Shown: positions 53,586-62,179 of the stretch, in pieces
Layout: every line of letters starts with the position of its first letter
Position numbering within the stretch: the stretch's first letter is position 1
Assembly: GCA_947370975.1 (NCBI GenBank)
Contig: CANBNG010000011.1
Span: 78,733-142,732 of the forward strand
Source: Beijerinckiaceae bacterium
GTDB lineage: Bacteria > Pseudomonadota > Alphaproteobacteria > Rhizobiales > Beijerinckiaceae
Direction: 5' to 3'
DNA length: 64,000 nt
The notes under the pieces: model-generated
The model's input: only the letters and a program-made list of their open reading frames with translations
Told to the model about the DNA's origin: nothing
The model's database searches: none
Program-made: the position numbers and the translations under genes

Positions 53586-54604
53586 TGGCGCTCGGGCGCA
53601 CCAGACGCAATGCGCGCGGCTTTGATTATTGGCCGGGCTTTGTCGATGCGCTCTCGACGATGCTGCTCGTCATCATCTTTCTTTTGTCCGTCTTCATGCT
53701 CGCGCAATATTTTCTCTCGCGCGAAGTCACTGGCAAGGATACGGCGCTTTTGCGCCTCAACCGGCAGATCGAAGACCTGACCTCGCTGCTGGCGCTTGAG
53801 CGCGCCAATCGCGGCGATGCGCAATCAACCATCCTGTCCTTGCAGGCAACGCTCGAGGCCAGCGAGCGCGAAAGGCAGCGACTGCTCGGCGTGGCTGACA
53901 GCAGTCGCGGCGGGCTTGAGGCGGCAGGTGGGGCTGCCGCAGATGCGCGCCGCCAGCTCGACAGCGAACGTCAGGTCTCCGCGCGCGCTCTCGCGCAGGT
54001 CGATATTCTCAACCAGCAGATTTCGGCCCTGCGCCGCCAGCTTGCAGCCATTGAAGAGGCGCTCTCGGCCTCCGAGCGGCGCGATCGCGAGAGCCAGGTG
54101 CGCATTGCCGATCTCGGCTCACGGCTCAATGTCGCGCTTGCCCAGAAAGTGCAGGAGCTCACGCGCTACCGTTCCGATTTCTTCGGCCGCCTGCGCGAAA
54201 TTCTCGGCAACAGGCCGGGCATCCGCGTGGTCGGCGACCGGTTCGTTTTCGAATCCGAAGTGCTGTTTGAAACCGGCCAATCGGCGCTCAATCCACAAGG
54301 CCGCGCCGAACTGGAAAAACTCGCCAGCGCCATTGCCGATCTTGAGCGCGAGATCCCGCCGGAAATCGGCTGGGTGATGCGCGTCGATGGCCATACCGAC
54401 AAACGACCGATTGCCGGGCGCTCGAACTGGGAGCTCTCAGCCTCGCGCGCCATTGCCGTGGTGCAATTCCTCGTCTCGAAGGGCGTCACGCCGCAACATC
54501 TGGTCGCGGCCGGCTTTGGCGAGTTCCAGCCACTCGATCCCGGCGACACCGAAGAGGCCTATCGCCGCAACCGCCGCATCGAGTTGAAGCTGACGGAACG
54601 CTAG
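53585..54604 (+). CDS. MotB/OmpA-domain partner of the ExbB-like protein
   Basis: 339 residues. One membrane helix near 20-45 with a possible proton-carrying Asp in PGFVDALSTMLLVIIFLLS, a long coiled coil (about 55-190), and a C-terminal OmpA-like domain with LFETGQSALNPQGRAELEKL and MRVDGHTDKRPI. Likely anchors to peptidoglycan. Translationally coupled to the ExbB-like gene. Confidence 0.85.
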   Translation: MALGRTRRNARGFDYWPGFVDALSTMLLVIIFLLSVFMLAQYFLSREVTGKDTALLRLNRQIEDLTSLLALERANRGDAQSTILSLQATLEASERERQRLLGVADSSRGGLEAAGGAAADARRQLDSERQVSARALAQVDILNQQISALRRQLAAIEEALSASERRDRESQVRIADLGSRLNVALAQKVQELTRYRSDFFGRLREILGNRPGIRVVGDRFVFESEVLFETGQSALNPQGRAELEKLASAIADLEREIPPEIGWVMRVDGHTDKRPIAGRSNWELSASRAIAVVQFLVSKGVTPQHLVAAGFGEFQPLDPGDTEEAYRRNRRIELKLTER

Positions 54605-54606
54605 CC

Positions 54607-56403
54607 CTATTCCGCAGCCTCGTCCTGCATGACGCCCGCCTCGAACTGCAGGCGTGCGAGCCTTGCATAGAGGCCGTTGCGGGCAACAAGCTCGGCATGC
54701 GTGCCTTCTTCCACAATGCGGCCCTCATCCATCACGAGGATGCGGTCGGCCTTGAGCACTGTGGCCAGCCGATGCGCGATGACGATTGTCGTGCGGTCCT
54801 TCATGATGTTCTCGAGTGCTGCCTGCACGAGAACTTCATTCTCGGCATCGAGCGCGGACGTCGCTTCATCGAGCAGCAGCACAGGCGCATCTTTCAAAAT
54901 CGCGCGCGCAATGGCGAGGCGCTGGCGCTGGCCTCCCGACAAGGTCACGCCGCGTTCGCCAGCCAGCGTCGCATAGCCCTTGTCGAGACGGGTGATGAAT
55001 TCAGCCGCAGCCGCGCGCTCGGCCGCCTGCTCGATATCGGCCATCGGCGCATCGGGACGGCCATAGGCGATATTTTCGGCAATGCTGGCGCCAAAGATGA
55101 TGGGATCCTGAGGCACCAGCGCGATATGCGCGCGCAGAGCGGCCGGATCGGCTTCGCGCAGATCGACGCCATCGATCACCACGCGGCCGAGCGTCGGGTC
55201 GTAAAAGCGCATGAGGAGCTGGAACACGGTGGATTTGCCCGCCCCCGAGGGGCCGACAATGGCAATCGTCTCACCCGGCGCGACGCGGAAAGACAGGCTT
55301 GTCAGCGCCTTCGCCTCGGCCCGCGTGGGATAGGCAAAAGTCACATCGTCAAAGATGACTTCGCCGCGCGCGGGCGCGGGCAGAGCCGCCGGACTGGCAG
55401 GCGCGACAATGGCCGGGCGCACGGCCAGAATTTCAGCGATTCGGCCAGCAGCGCCCGCAGCGGCTGAAATCTCGCTCCAGACCTGGCTCAATTCGCCCAG
55501 CGCACCCGCGCCAAGGACGGCATAAAGCACGAATTGCGACAGCAGGCCGGCGCTCAGTCGGCCAGCCAGCACATCCTGCGCGCCCAGCCAGAGCACGCCA
55601 ACGACGCTCGAGAAGGCAAGGAAGATCGCCACGCCCGTCAGGATAGAGCGCGCGCCAGTGGCGTTGCGGGCGGCGCGATAGGCCTCTTCCACCGCATTGC
55701 TGAACCGCGTGACGGTCATCTTCTCCGCGCCAAAGGCCTGCATGGTGCGCACAGCGCCGAGATTTTCCGCCGCAAAGGCCGTGGCGTCGGCCAGCGTGTC
55801 CTGCGCGGTGCGCGAGCGCGCCCGCACCGAGCGTCCCGAGGCCACGAGCGGCAGCACGATAACGGGAATGGCCACGAGCACCAGCCCCGACAATTTCGGG
55901 CTGGTGATGACCATCATGGTGATCGCGCCGAAGAACATGAAAAAATTGCGCAGCGCGACAGAGGCGGAGGCGCCGAAGGCCGATTTCATCTGCGTGGTGT
56001 CGGCGGTCAGCCGCGAGACGAGCTCGCCGATGCGCGCGGTATCGTAGAAGGGCGCATCGAGCCGCGTCAGATGGGCAAAGAGATCGGCCCGCAGATCGGC
56101 GACCACGCGCTCGCCAATGGTCATGACGAGGAAATAGCGGCAGGCGGAAGCGAGCGAGAGAACCCCCACCACGCCGACAAGCGCGCCAAAATACCAGTTG
56201 ATAGCGCCCGCGCTCTCGCTGGAAAAACCGTGATCGATCATGCCCTTTACGGCCATGGGGACGGTGAGTGTGGCGCCTGCTGCAACCGTCAGGGCGCAAA
56301 TGGCGGCAAGGATCCGGCCCTTGTAGCGCCGGGCATAGGGGATGAGGGGGACAAGCGCCCGCAGGGAGGTCGTGGGCTTTGCGCTGACTTTCGGATCGGC
56401 CAT
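54607..56403 (-). CDS. MsbA-like ABC exporter, fused permease and ATPase
   Basis: 598 residues from the ATG at 56403. Six membrane segments in the first 320 residues, then the ATPase with Walker A GPSGAGKST, signature TLSGGQRQRLA, Walker B LLLDEATSALD and switch His in IVIAHRLATV. Resembles the MsbA-related group TIGR02204. Likely exports a lipid or hydrophobic compound. Convergent with the motor pair, with a 2-bp gap. Confidence 0.92.
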   Translation of the reverse strand: MADPKVSAKPTTSLRALVPLIPYARRYKGRILAAICALTVAAGATLTVPMAVKGMIDHGFSSESAGAINWYFGALVGVVGVLSLASACRYFLVMTIGERVVADLRADLFAHLTRLDAPFYDTARIGELVSRLTADTTQMKSAFGASASVALRNFFMFFGAITMMVITSPKLSGLVLVAIPVIVLPLVASGRSVRARSRTAQDTLADATAFAAENLGAVRTMQAFGAEKMTVTRFSNAVEEAYRAARNATGARSILTGVAIFLAFSSVVGVLWLGAQDVLAGRLSAGLLSQFVLYAVLGAGALGELSQVWSEISAAAGAAGRIAEILAVRPAIVAPASPAALPAPARGEVIFDDVTFAYPTRAEAKALTSLSFRVAPGETIAIVGPSGAGKSTVFQLLMRFYDPTLGRVVIDGVDLREADPAALRAHIALVPQDPIIFGASIAENIAYGRPDAPMADIEQAAERAAAAEFITRLDKGYATLAGERGVTLSGGQRQRLAIARAILKDAPVLLLDEATSALDAENEVLVQAALENIMKDRTTIVIAHRLATVLKADRILVMDEGRIVEEGTHAELVARNGLYARLARLQFEAGVMQDEAAE

Positions 56404-56588
56404 TTTACGTTCTCGAACCTTATGCGGGCTTTTCTGCGACGGGTCGCCTTGCGGGGACATCCATACACCTTGTCTCAGCCCTCTGCCTGCGTTATAGGGG
56501 CCCAACCCCGACATCGGGAAGATTTTTGGCGGCTGCGTCTTTGCTCCGGCGCGTTTCCGCTTCAGGCACCGTTCAAGGAACAGAGACG

Positions 56589-56819
56589 ATGAAGGCCGAC
56601 ACGCACCCCAACTACCATTTCATCAAGGTCGTCATGACCAATGGTACGGAATACATGACCCGTTCCACCTACGGCAAGGACGGCGATACGCTGAACCTCG
56701 ACATCGATCCCAGCACGCATCCGGCGTGGACGGGTGGCACGCAGCAGCTCATGGATCGCGGCGGCCGTCTCTCGAAGTTCAACTCGCGCTTTGGCGGCAT
56801 CAGCCTCGGCAAGAAGTAA
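56589..56819 (+). CDS. rpmE: 50S ribosomal protein L31
   Basis: 76 residues (MKADTHPNYHFIKVVMTNGTE). Typical alphaproteobacterial L31. No Cys residues are present, so it is the zinc-free (C-minus) form. The divergent ABC exporter starts 185 bp upstream. A strong terminator follows. Confidence 0.95.
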   Translation: MKADTHPNYHFIKVVMTNGTEYMTRSTYGKDGDTLNLDIDPSTHPAWTGGTQQLMDRGGRLSKFNSRFGGISLGKK

Positions 56820-56850
56820 GCTCAGCGGCGAAAGCCCGGGCGACAGACGC

Positions 56851-56879
56851 AAAAACCCCGGCTCGCGCCGGGGTTTTTT
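56851..56879. terminator. Bidirectional terminator between rpmE and the DUF1465 gene
   Basis: AAAAACCCCGGC and GCCGGGGTTTTT around TCGC, 31 nt after rpmE and facing the convergent DUF1465 gene. Confidence 0.95.
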
Positions 56880-56909
56880 CGTTCTGGAGCAGGCTGCCGG
56901 GGCTCGCTG

Positions 56910-57422
56910 TCAGCCAAAGGCCGCCCGCAGGCTCGCGAGCTGGCCCAGCACCGCCGGGACGCGCGCCTCGTCCACCGGCAGGCCATAGATCAACTGGTCG
57001 AGATGGAGAACGCGGGCCTGCAACCGCTGTGACTGGAGCGCAAGCTCCTGAAGCCGGGCCGGAAGGCGTGCAAAAACCTCCGGCGAGGTTGCAAGATCCT
57101 GACGCGCCAAGGTGACCTTGTGCTTTTCGCCCTGCGCATCGGCAAAAGTGAGATCACCCTCGTTGACCGCGCGCTGCAGCAGCAGCCAGGAGGCGAGCTG
57201 CATGAGCCGTGTCGTCAGCCGCATGCTCTCCGAGGCATAGGCCAGCGCATCGAGGCGGGGCAGCAGGCGCGATTCGCGGCGGCCCGGCCCATCGAGATAG
57301 GCAGCCGAGTCCTCGACGAGGAGCATGCCCTCGCGAAAGAGAAGCTTGAACGCCTCCGACCCCGCCAGACGATCGCCAATGGAGACCGTATTGCGGACCA
57401 CACTCTGCGCGCTTTGCAACAT
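56910..57422 (-). CDS. DUF1465 family protein
   Basis: 170 residues, mostly helical, with SEAFKLLFREGMLLVEDSAAYLD and RLMQLASWLLLQRAV. DUF1465 proteins are found almost only in alphaproteobacteria and have no settled function; some are tied to cell-cycle control. Starts ATG at 57422 without a strong ribosome site. Confidence 0.85.
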   Translation of the reverse strand: MLQSAQSVVRNTVSIGDRLAGSEAFKLLFREGMLLVEDSAAYLDGPGRRESRLLPRLDALAYASESMRLTTRLMQLASWLLLQRAVNEGDLTFADAQGEKHKVTLARQDLATSPEVFARLPARLQELALQSQRLQARVLHLDQLIYGLPVDEARVPAVLGQLASLRAAFG

Positions 57423-57768
57423 TCTGCGACCTCCGCACGTGATGCACCGAAGGCAAAGGGCCTACGATCACCGCACGATTTCGGCAATTCTACCGGGAAT
57501 CGACGGGGGCCGCCTTGGCAAGATGGCGTTAACCTTAATGTATATTTTGCAAAAGGCTTGTAGTCCCATGCCCTTGGGAAAGGGCGACGCAACGGCTGCC
57601 GAAACGGAAAGAGCCGCCCGGAGGGCGGCTCTGGTTTAGGCGACGAAACGGGGGGCTTGGGGTGTGTGACACCCGTCATCCTGTCGTCTTCAGGATAGTC
57701 CAAGCCTCGCCGATTATGGTTAACAAATGGTAAACTTGGCCATAAGCCTCACGTTGCGCAGCCTTTTT
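57423..57768. other. Intergenic region (346 bp) upstream of the DUF1465 gene
   Basis: No gene. TTAACCTTAA near 57530 and TTAA-N7-TAAAC at 57720-57735 are near-matches to CtrA sites. Stems: AGAGCCGCCC-gga-GGGCGGCTCT (57610-57632, followed on the minus strand by TTTCCGTTTC, a weak terminator), CCCTT-ggga-AAGGG (57571-57584) and ATCCTG / CAGGAT (near 57680). Confidence 0.55.
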
Positions 57769-57984
57769 TCACGCTGCGCGGCCCGATAATTCAACCGGCG
57801 GCTGCCCCTCGTGCATGGCGCTTTTCAGCATGGCCCGGAGTTCGGGCGTGTCCTCGTGCCCATGCGCGCTGATGGCGTGCTGCACGGCGGCCTCCAGTAA
57901 TTCGCTCTCGCTGTCGGCAAGCAGCGTCACCGAGCATTTCATGTCGCTGGGAAATTCGCGGCAATCGACAAATTTGCGTGTCAT
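57769..57984 (-). CDS. DUF1059 family small protein
   Basis: 71 residues from the ATG at 57984 (MTRKFVDCREFPSDMKCSVTL), the family start. Two Cys (C8, C17) are conserved in relatives. The C-terminal HAISAHGHEDTPELRAMLKSAM is typical. Function unknown. Confidence 0.85.
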   Translation of the reverse strand: MTRKFVDCREFPSDMKCSVTLLADSESELLEAAVQHAISAHGHEDTPELRAMLKSAMHEGQPPVELSGRAA

Positions 57985-58088
57985 CTCACGCCTCCCTGCC
58001 TTGGTCCCCCGCCACCCGCCATGGCGCGCTACGGCCTTGTCATTTTTGCGGCAGCTTGTCTGCAACAGCCGACAAAACCGCGCTTTTG

Positions 58089-58298
58089 TCAGGATTTGAA
58101 GAAAGCATCCGCGGCTTTGCGGGAGGCCTCCTTGGAGTCGCGCGCGCTTTCGAGCCGGGCGATCTCGCCACGCAGAAGCTCGATGCGCTCGTCGATTTCA
58201 GCCACCGAGAGAAGATCGAGCAATTGGCCGATCTCATGGATCACCGGACCCTTGGGGCGGCGGGGTGCAAACGGGTCGTCTTCATCCATCCGTGCCAT
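58089..58298 (-). CDS. DUF1192 family small protein
   Basis: 69 residues from the ATG at 58298, supported by AGGAG 9 nt upstream. Starts MARMDEDDPFAP, then a coiled-coil segment (SVAEIDERIELLRGEIARLE). Common next to a quinone oxidoreductase gene in alphaproteobacteria. Function unknown. Confidence 0.85.
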   Translation of the reverse strand: MARMDEDDPFAPRRPKGPVIHEIGQLLDLLSVAEIDERIELLRGEIARLESARDSKEASRKAADAFFKS

Positions 58299-58430
58299 AA
58301 CCGCACTCCTCACACGCCTTTTCGACTGGCCAACAGTTTAACCCCTCCGCGCGCGCTCTTCCATGGCCGACTGCCGCCCTTATGCTACAAAGCGTGCATC
58401 CATGACGCCCCAACACGAGGATCAGACCTT

Positions 58431-59441
58431 ATGAGCTCCCTGCCGCAGGACATGACCGCCATCGTCATCCCCGCTCCCGGCGGGCCGGAGGTTCTGACAC
58501 CGCAGAAGCGGCCCATTCCCATGCCGGGTGCGGGCGAAATTCTGATCGCGGTCTTAGCTGCGGGCGTCAACCGCCCCGATGTCTCTCAACGCCAGGGAAA
58601 ATATCCGCCCCCGCCCGACGCGCCCCAGGACGTGCCGGGCCTCGAAATCGCCGGAACGGTCATCGCCTGCGGCGAAGGCGCGACGCGCTATCAACCCGGC
58701 GACAAGGTCTGCGCGCTGGTGCCAGGCGGCGGCTATGCGCAATTCTGCCTCGCCCATGAAAGCAATGCCCTGCCCGTCCCCGCCGGCCTGTCGATGATCG
58801 AGGCCGCCGCCATCCCCGAGACCTTCTTCACGGTCTGGACCAATGTCTTCCAGCGCGGCCATCTGGCGGCGGGCGAGACCCTGCTCATCCATGGCGGCTC
58901 CTCGGGCATCGGCACCACCGCCATCATGCTGGGCAAGGCCTTTGGCGCGACCGTCATCGTGACCGCAGGCTCGGCGGACAAATGCGCGGCCTGCGTGAAG
59001 CTCGGGGCCGATCATGCCATCGATTATAAAACCAGCGATTTCGTTGCCGAGGTGAAACGTCTCACCGGCGGTCGCGGCGCGGATGTGATCCTCGATATGG
59101 TCGGGGGCTCCTATGTCCAGCGCAATTACGAGGCTGCGGCTGTCGAGGGGCGGATCGTGCAGATCGCCTTCATGGAAGGCTACAAGATCGCCAATCTCGA
59201 CATGCGCGCTCTCAGTGGCAAAAGGCTGACCCATACGGGCTCGACATTGCGTCCGCGCACCCCCGCGCAGAAGGCGATCATCGCGCGTGAGCTTGAGGCC
59301 AAGGTCTGGCCGCTGCTGGCAGGCGGCGCCTGCCGGCCGGTCATCGACCAGACATTCCCGCTCGATCAGGCGGCCAAAGCCCATGCGCGGATGGAATCCT
59401 CCGCCCATATCGGCAAGATCGTGCTGACGAATGGTGTGTGA
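58431..59441 (+). CDS. NAD(P)H:quinone oxidoreductase (zinc-free MDR, PIG3-like)
   Basis: 336 residues. GroES-like N-terminal domain with AAGVNRPDVSQRQGKYPPPP and nucleotide-binding GGSSGIGTTAIML. No zinc ligands are visible, as expected for the quinone reductase group. Divergent from DUF1192. Confidence 0.92.
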   Translation: MSSLPQDMTAIVIPAPGGPEVLTPQKRPIPMPGAGEILIAVLAAGVNRPDVSQRQGKYPPPPDAPQDVPGLEIAGTVIACGEGATRYQPGDKVCALVPGGGYAQFCLAHESNALPVPAGLSMIEAAAIPETFFTVWTNVFQRGHLAAGETLLIHGGSSGIGTTAIMLGKAFGATVIVTAGSADKCAACVKLGADHAIDYKTSDFVAEVKRLTGGRGADVILDMVGGSYVQRNYEAAAVEGRIVQIAFMEGYKIANLDMRALSGKRLTHTGSTLRPRTPAQKAIIARELEAKVWPLLAGGACRPVIDQTFPLDQAAKAHARMESSAHIGKIVLTNGV

Positions 59442-59613
59442 GGCGCAGGCCCGGCAGCAAATCCATTGCTTTCGGGCCCCGCCGCATCTATATTCATCAC
59501 TATTCCCGTCATGGATATGCGTAGTGAGGCTTGGCCTCGGCCGGGCCGGAGCCGGATGACGCATGTCTGAATTTCGCTCGTGCGATGCCGGATCGCGCGA
59601 ACAGGAGAGAACG

Positions 59614-60324
59614 ATGAGCAATGCGCCGTTGATGCCCAAGGCCACGGCTGTGTGGCTGGTGGAGAACACCTCGCTCACCTTCGATCAGATTGCCGATTTC
59701 TGTAAATTGCACCCGCTTGAGGTGAAGGGCATCGCCGACGGCGAAGTCGCGGCCGGGATCAAGGGTCACGACCCCATCACCTCTGGCCAGCTCACCCGCG
59801 AAGAAATCGAAAAGGGCGAGAAGAACCAGGACTATCGTCTGAGCCTCGCGCTCTCCAAGGTGCGCCTGCCCGAGCCCAAGAAGCAGCGCGGCCCGCGCTA
59901 CACTCCGCTCTCGCGCCGCCAGGATCGCCCGAACGCCATTCTCTGGCTCGTGCGCAACCATCCCGAGCTGAAGGACGCGCAGGTCATGCGCCTCGTCGGC
60001 ACGACGAAGACGACGCTGCAGGCGATCCGCGAGCGCACGCATTGGAATTCCGCGTCGCTGTCCCCGCTCGATCCCGTGACGCTGGGCCTGTGCTCGCAGC
60101 TCGATCTCGATCTCGAGGTCAATCGCGCCGCCAAGGATCGTCCCGCCGATGCGCAGGATCAGGGCCAGACCCTCATGCCGGCAGAAATCACCACCGCGCC
60201 GCGCCAGCCCGCGACTCAGGAAGATGTGTTTGGCTCCGCCTCCGCCCCGCAGCGCGAGGAAGAAGAGCGGATCGATCTTGCTTCTGTCTTTGGCAAGCTG
60301 AAGGCGCTGAAAGACGAAGATTGA
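59614..60324 (+). CDS. trcR: Cell-cycle transcriptional regulator TrcR (DUF1013)
   Basis: 236 residues from the ATG at 59614 with an AGGAGA site. Begins MSNAPLMPKATAVWLVENTS, then FCKLHPLEVKGIADGEVAAG and QVMRLVGTTKTTLQAIRERTHWN. DUF1013 proteins are nearly confined to alphaproteobacteria. A link to CtrA-phase transcription is reported for Caulobacter. The C-terminal tail is acidic and poorly conserved. Confidence 0.9.
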   Translation: MSNAPLMPKATAVWLVENTSLTFDQIADFCKLHPLEVKGIADGEVAAGIKGHDPITSGQLTREEIEKGEKNQDYRLSLALSKVRLPEPKKQRGPRYTPLSRRQDRPNAILWLVRNHPELKDAQVMRLVGTTKTTLQAIRERTHWNSASLSPLDPVTLGLCSQLDLDLEVNRAAKDRPADAQDQGQTLMPAEITTAPRQPATQEDVFGSASAPQREEEERIDLASVFGKLKALKDED

Positions 60325-60442
60325 TCGCGCTATCCACTGAAGCGTGATGAACAAGGGCCGCGCGGCCGATTGCAGGCTGCGCGCGCCAATGCAATGCTGA
60401 GCTTGCACGGCGCGCGAATGCTCCGGCCACGCGGGGGAAGCA

Positions 60443-62134
60443 ATGGAAGACAATAGAGCGGAGACGCTCCGGCCCTGGCTCGATCATTATCCGCCGGGCG
60501 TGCCGCACAGGATTGACGAGGACTCGCACGAGACAATCCTCGATCTCATCCGCCATGCCGCAACAGCCTATCGCGACCGCCCCGCCGCCGAGAGTTTTGG
60601 CGTTCGCCTGACCTATGGCGAGCTGATGACGCGCGCCGAGCAGGTCGCCATCGGACTCCAGCGTTTCGGCCTGCAAAAAGGTGACCGCGTCGCCATCATG
60701 ATGCCCAATGTCATGGCCTATCCGGCCGTGCTCTTCGGCATTCTTCTGGGCGGCTATGTGGTGGTCAACATCAACCCGCTCTACACCGCGCGGGAAATGG
60801 CTCAGCAGCTGAATGATTCCGGCGCGCGCGTGCTCTTCGTGCTCGAGAATTTTGCCCATACGGTGCAGGAGGCTTCGCCTGAACTCACGACAGAAATGGC
60901 CATTATCGTGTCGCCGGGCGATCTCATCGGCATCAAGGGCGCGATCGTCAATTTCGTCTCGCGCCACATCAAGCGCAAGGTGCCGACCTATCATCTGCCG
61001 GCGACCACGCGCTTCTCGAATTTTCTCTTCTTTGCACAGCAGGGCAAATTCAAGCCCGTCGCCGTAAGCGCAGACGATCCTGCCTTTCTGCAATATACAG
61101 GTGGCACGACGGGGCGCGCCAAAGGGGCGACGCTGCTTCATCGCAATATCATCGCCAATGTCGCCCAATGCGAAGCCTGGCTGCGGTCGTTTGCCGGCGA
61201 GCGCCCCGATCATGTGATGGTCACGGCCCTGCCGCTCTATCATATTCTGGCGCTCACAGCCTGCTGCCTGTTTGTCGCCAAGATCGGCGGTTGCCAGATT
61301 CTCATCCCCAATCCGCGCGATCTGCCCGCCTTTGTGAAGACCATCAAGAACGCCCGCATCACCATGATCGTGGTCGTCAACACGCTCGCCAATGCGCTGG
61401 CCGGACGACAAGATTTTGCCGAGGTGGATTTCTCGCAGCTCACCTTTGCAATCAGCGGCGGCATGGCGACTCAGGCAGCTGTGGCCAAGAAATGGAATGC
61501 TGTCACAGGCAAGCCGATCATCGAGGGCTATGGGCTGTCGGAAACATCGCCCGTTGTTTGCGTGAACCGGCTCGACATTACGGAATTCACCGGCGCCATC
61601 GGCTATCCCGTACCCTCGACCGATGTCGTCATCCGCAATGCGCAAGGCGAGAATCTGCCGCTTGGCGAGCCCGGCGAAATCTGCGTGAAAGGCCCGCAGG
61701 TCATGGCGGGCTATTGGAACGCGCCTGAAGAAACAGCAAAGGCCTTTACGGCAGACGGCTTTTTCCGCACGGGCGATGTTGGCGTGCTCGGCGCCGATGG
61801 CATGGTGCGCATCGTCGATCGCATCAAGGACATGATCCTCGTCTCAGGGTTCAACGTCTATCCGAACGAAGTCGAGGACGTGCTGGCCATGCATCCCAAG
61901 GTGCTGGAGGCCGCCGTCGTTGGTGTGCCGGATTCGGCATCGGGCGAGACGGTGAATGCCTTCATCGTGGCGCGCGAACCGGGCCTTACCGAAGCAGAGC
62001 TGCGCCTCTGGTGCCGTGAAAATCTCACCGGCTACAAGGTGCCCCGCCATATCGAATTTCGCGAGAGCCTGCCCAAGACCAATGTCGGCAAGATCTTGCG
62101 GCGCGAATTGCGGGATGAATTGATGAATGGGTAA
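60443..62134 (+). CDS. fadD: Long-chain acyl-CoA ligase (FadD-like)
   Basis: 563 residues. AMP-forming ligase. Seen: P-loop-like QYTGGTTGRAKGATLLHRN, YGLSETSP, and the C-terminal GFFRTGDVGVLGADGMV and RIKDMILVSGFNVYPNEVED with K in TNVGKILRREL. Activates fatty acids to CoA thioesters. Followed by a small hairpin and convergent prpE. Confidence 0.92.
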   Translation: MEDNRAETLRPWLDHYPPGVPHRIDEDSHETILDLIRHAATAYRDRPAAESFGVRLTYGELMTRAEQVAIGLQRFGLQKGDRVAIMMPNVMAYPAVLFGILLGGYVVVNINPLYTAREMAQQLNDSGARVLFVLENFAHTVQEASPELTTEMAIIVSPGDLIGIKGAIVNFVSRHIKRKVPTYHLPATTRFSNFLFFAQQGKFKPVAVSADDPAFLQYTGGTTGRAKGATLLHRNIIANVAQCEAWLRSFAGERPDHVMVTALPLYHILALTACCLFVAKIGGCQILIPNPRDLPAFVKTIKNARITMIVVVNTLANALAGRQDFAEVDFSQLTFAISGGMATQAAVAKKWNAVTGKPIIEGYGLSETSPVVCVNRLDITEFTGAIGYPVPSTDVVIRNAQGENLPLGEPGEICVKGPQVMAGYWNAPEETAKAFTADGFFRTGDVGVLGADGMVRIVDRIKDMILVSGFNVYPNEVEDVLAMHPKVLEAAVVGVPDSASGETVNAFIVAREPGLTEAELRLWCRENLTGYKVPRHIEFRESLPKTNVGKILRRELRDELMNG

Positions 62135-62162
62135 GCCCCCTCCCAACAAAGGGAGAGGGCTG
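62132..62162. terminator. Hairpin between fadD and prpE
   Basis: GCCCCCTCCC and GGGAGAGGGCT pair imperfectly around AACAAA. No T-run. The CTCCC/GGGAG core resembles the second hairpin of repeat family 2, so it may be a repeat remnant rather than a terminator. Confidence 0.35.
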
Positions 62163-62179
62163 CAAGCGATAAGCGTCCC

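Noticed and set aside
52614..54604. A complete Zorya anti-phage system
   Set aside because: Only the motor pair resembles ZorAB; no zorC, zorD or zorE homologue lies on either side.
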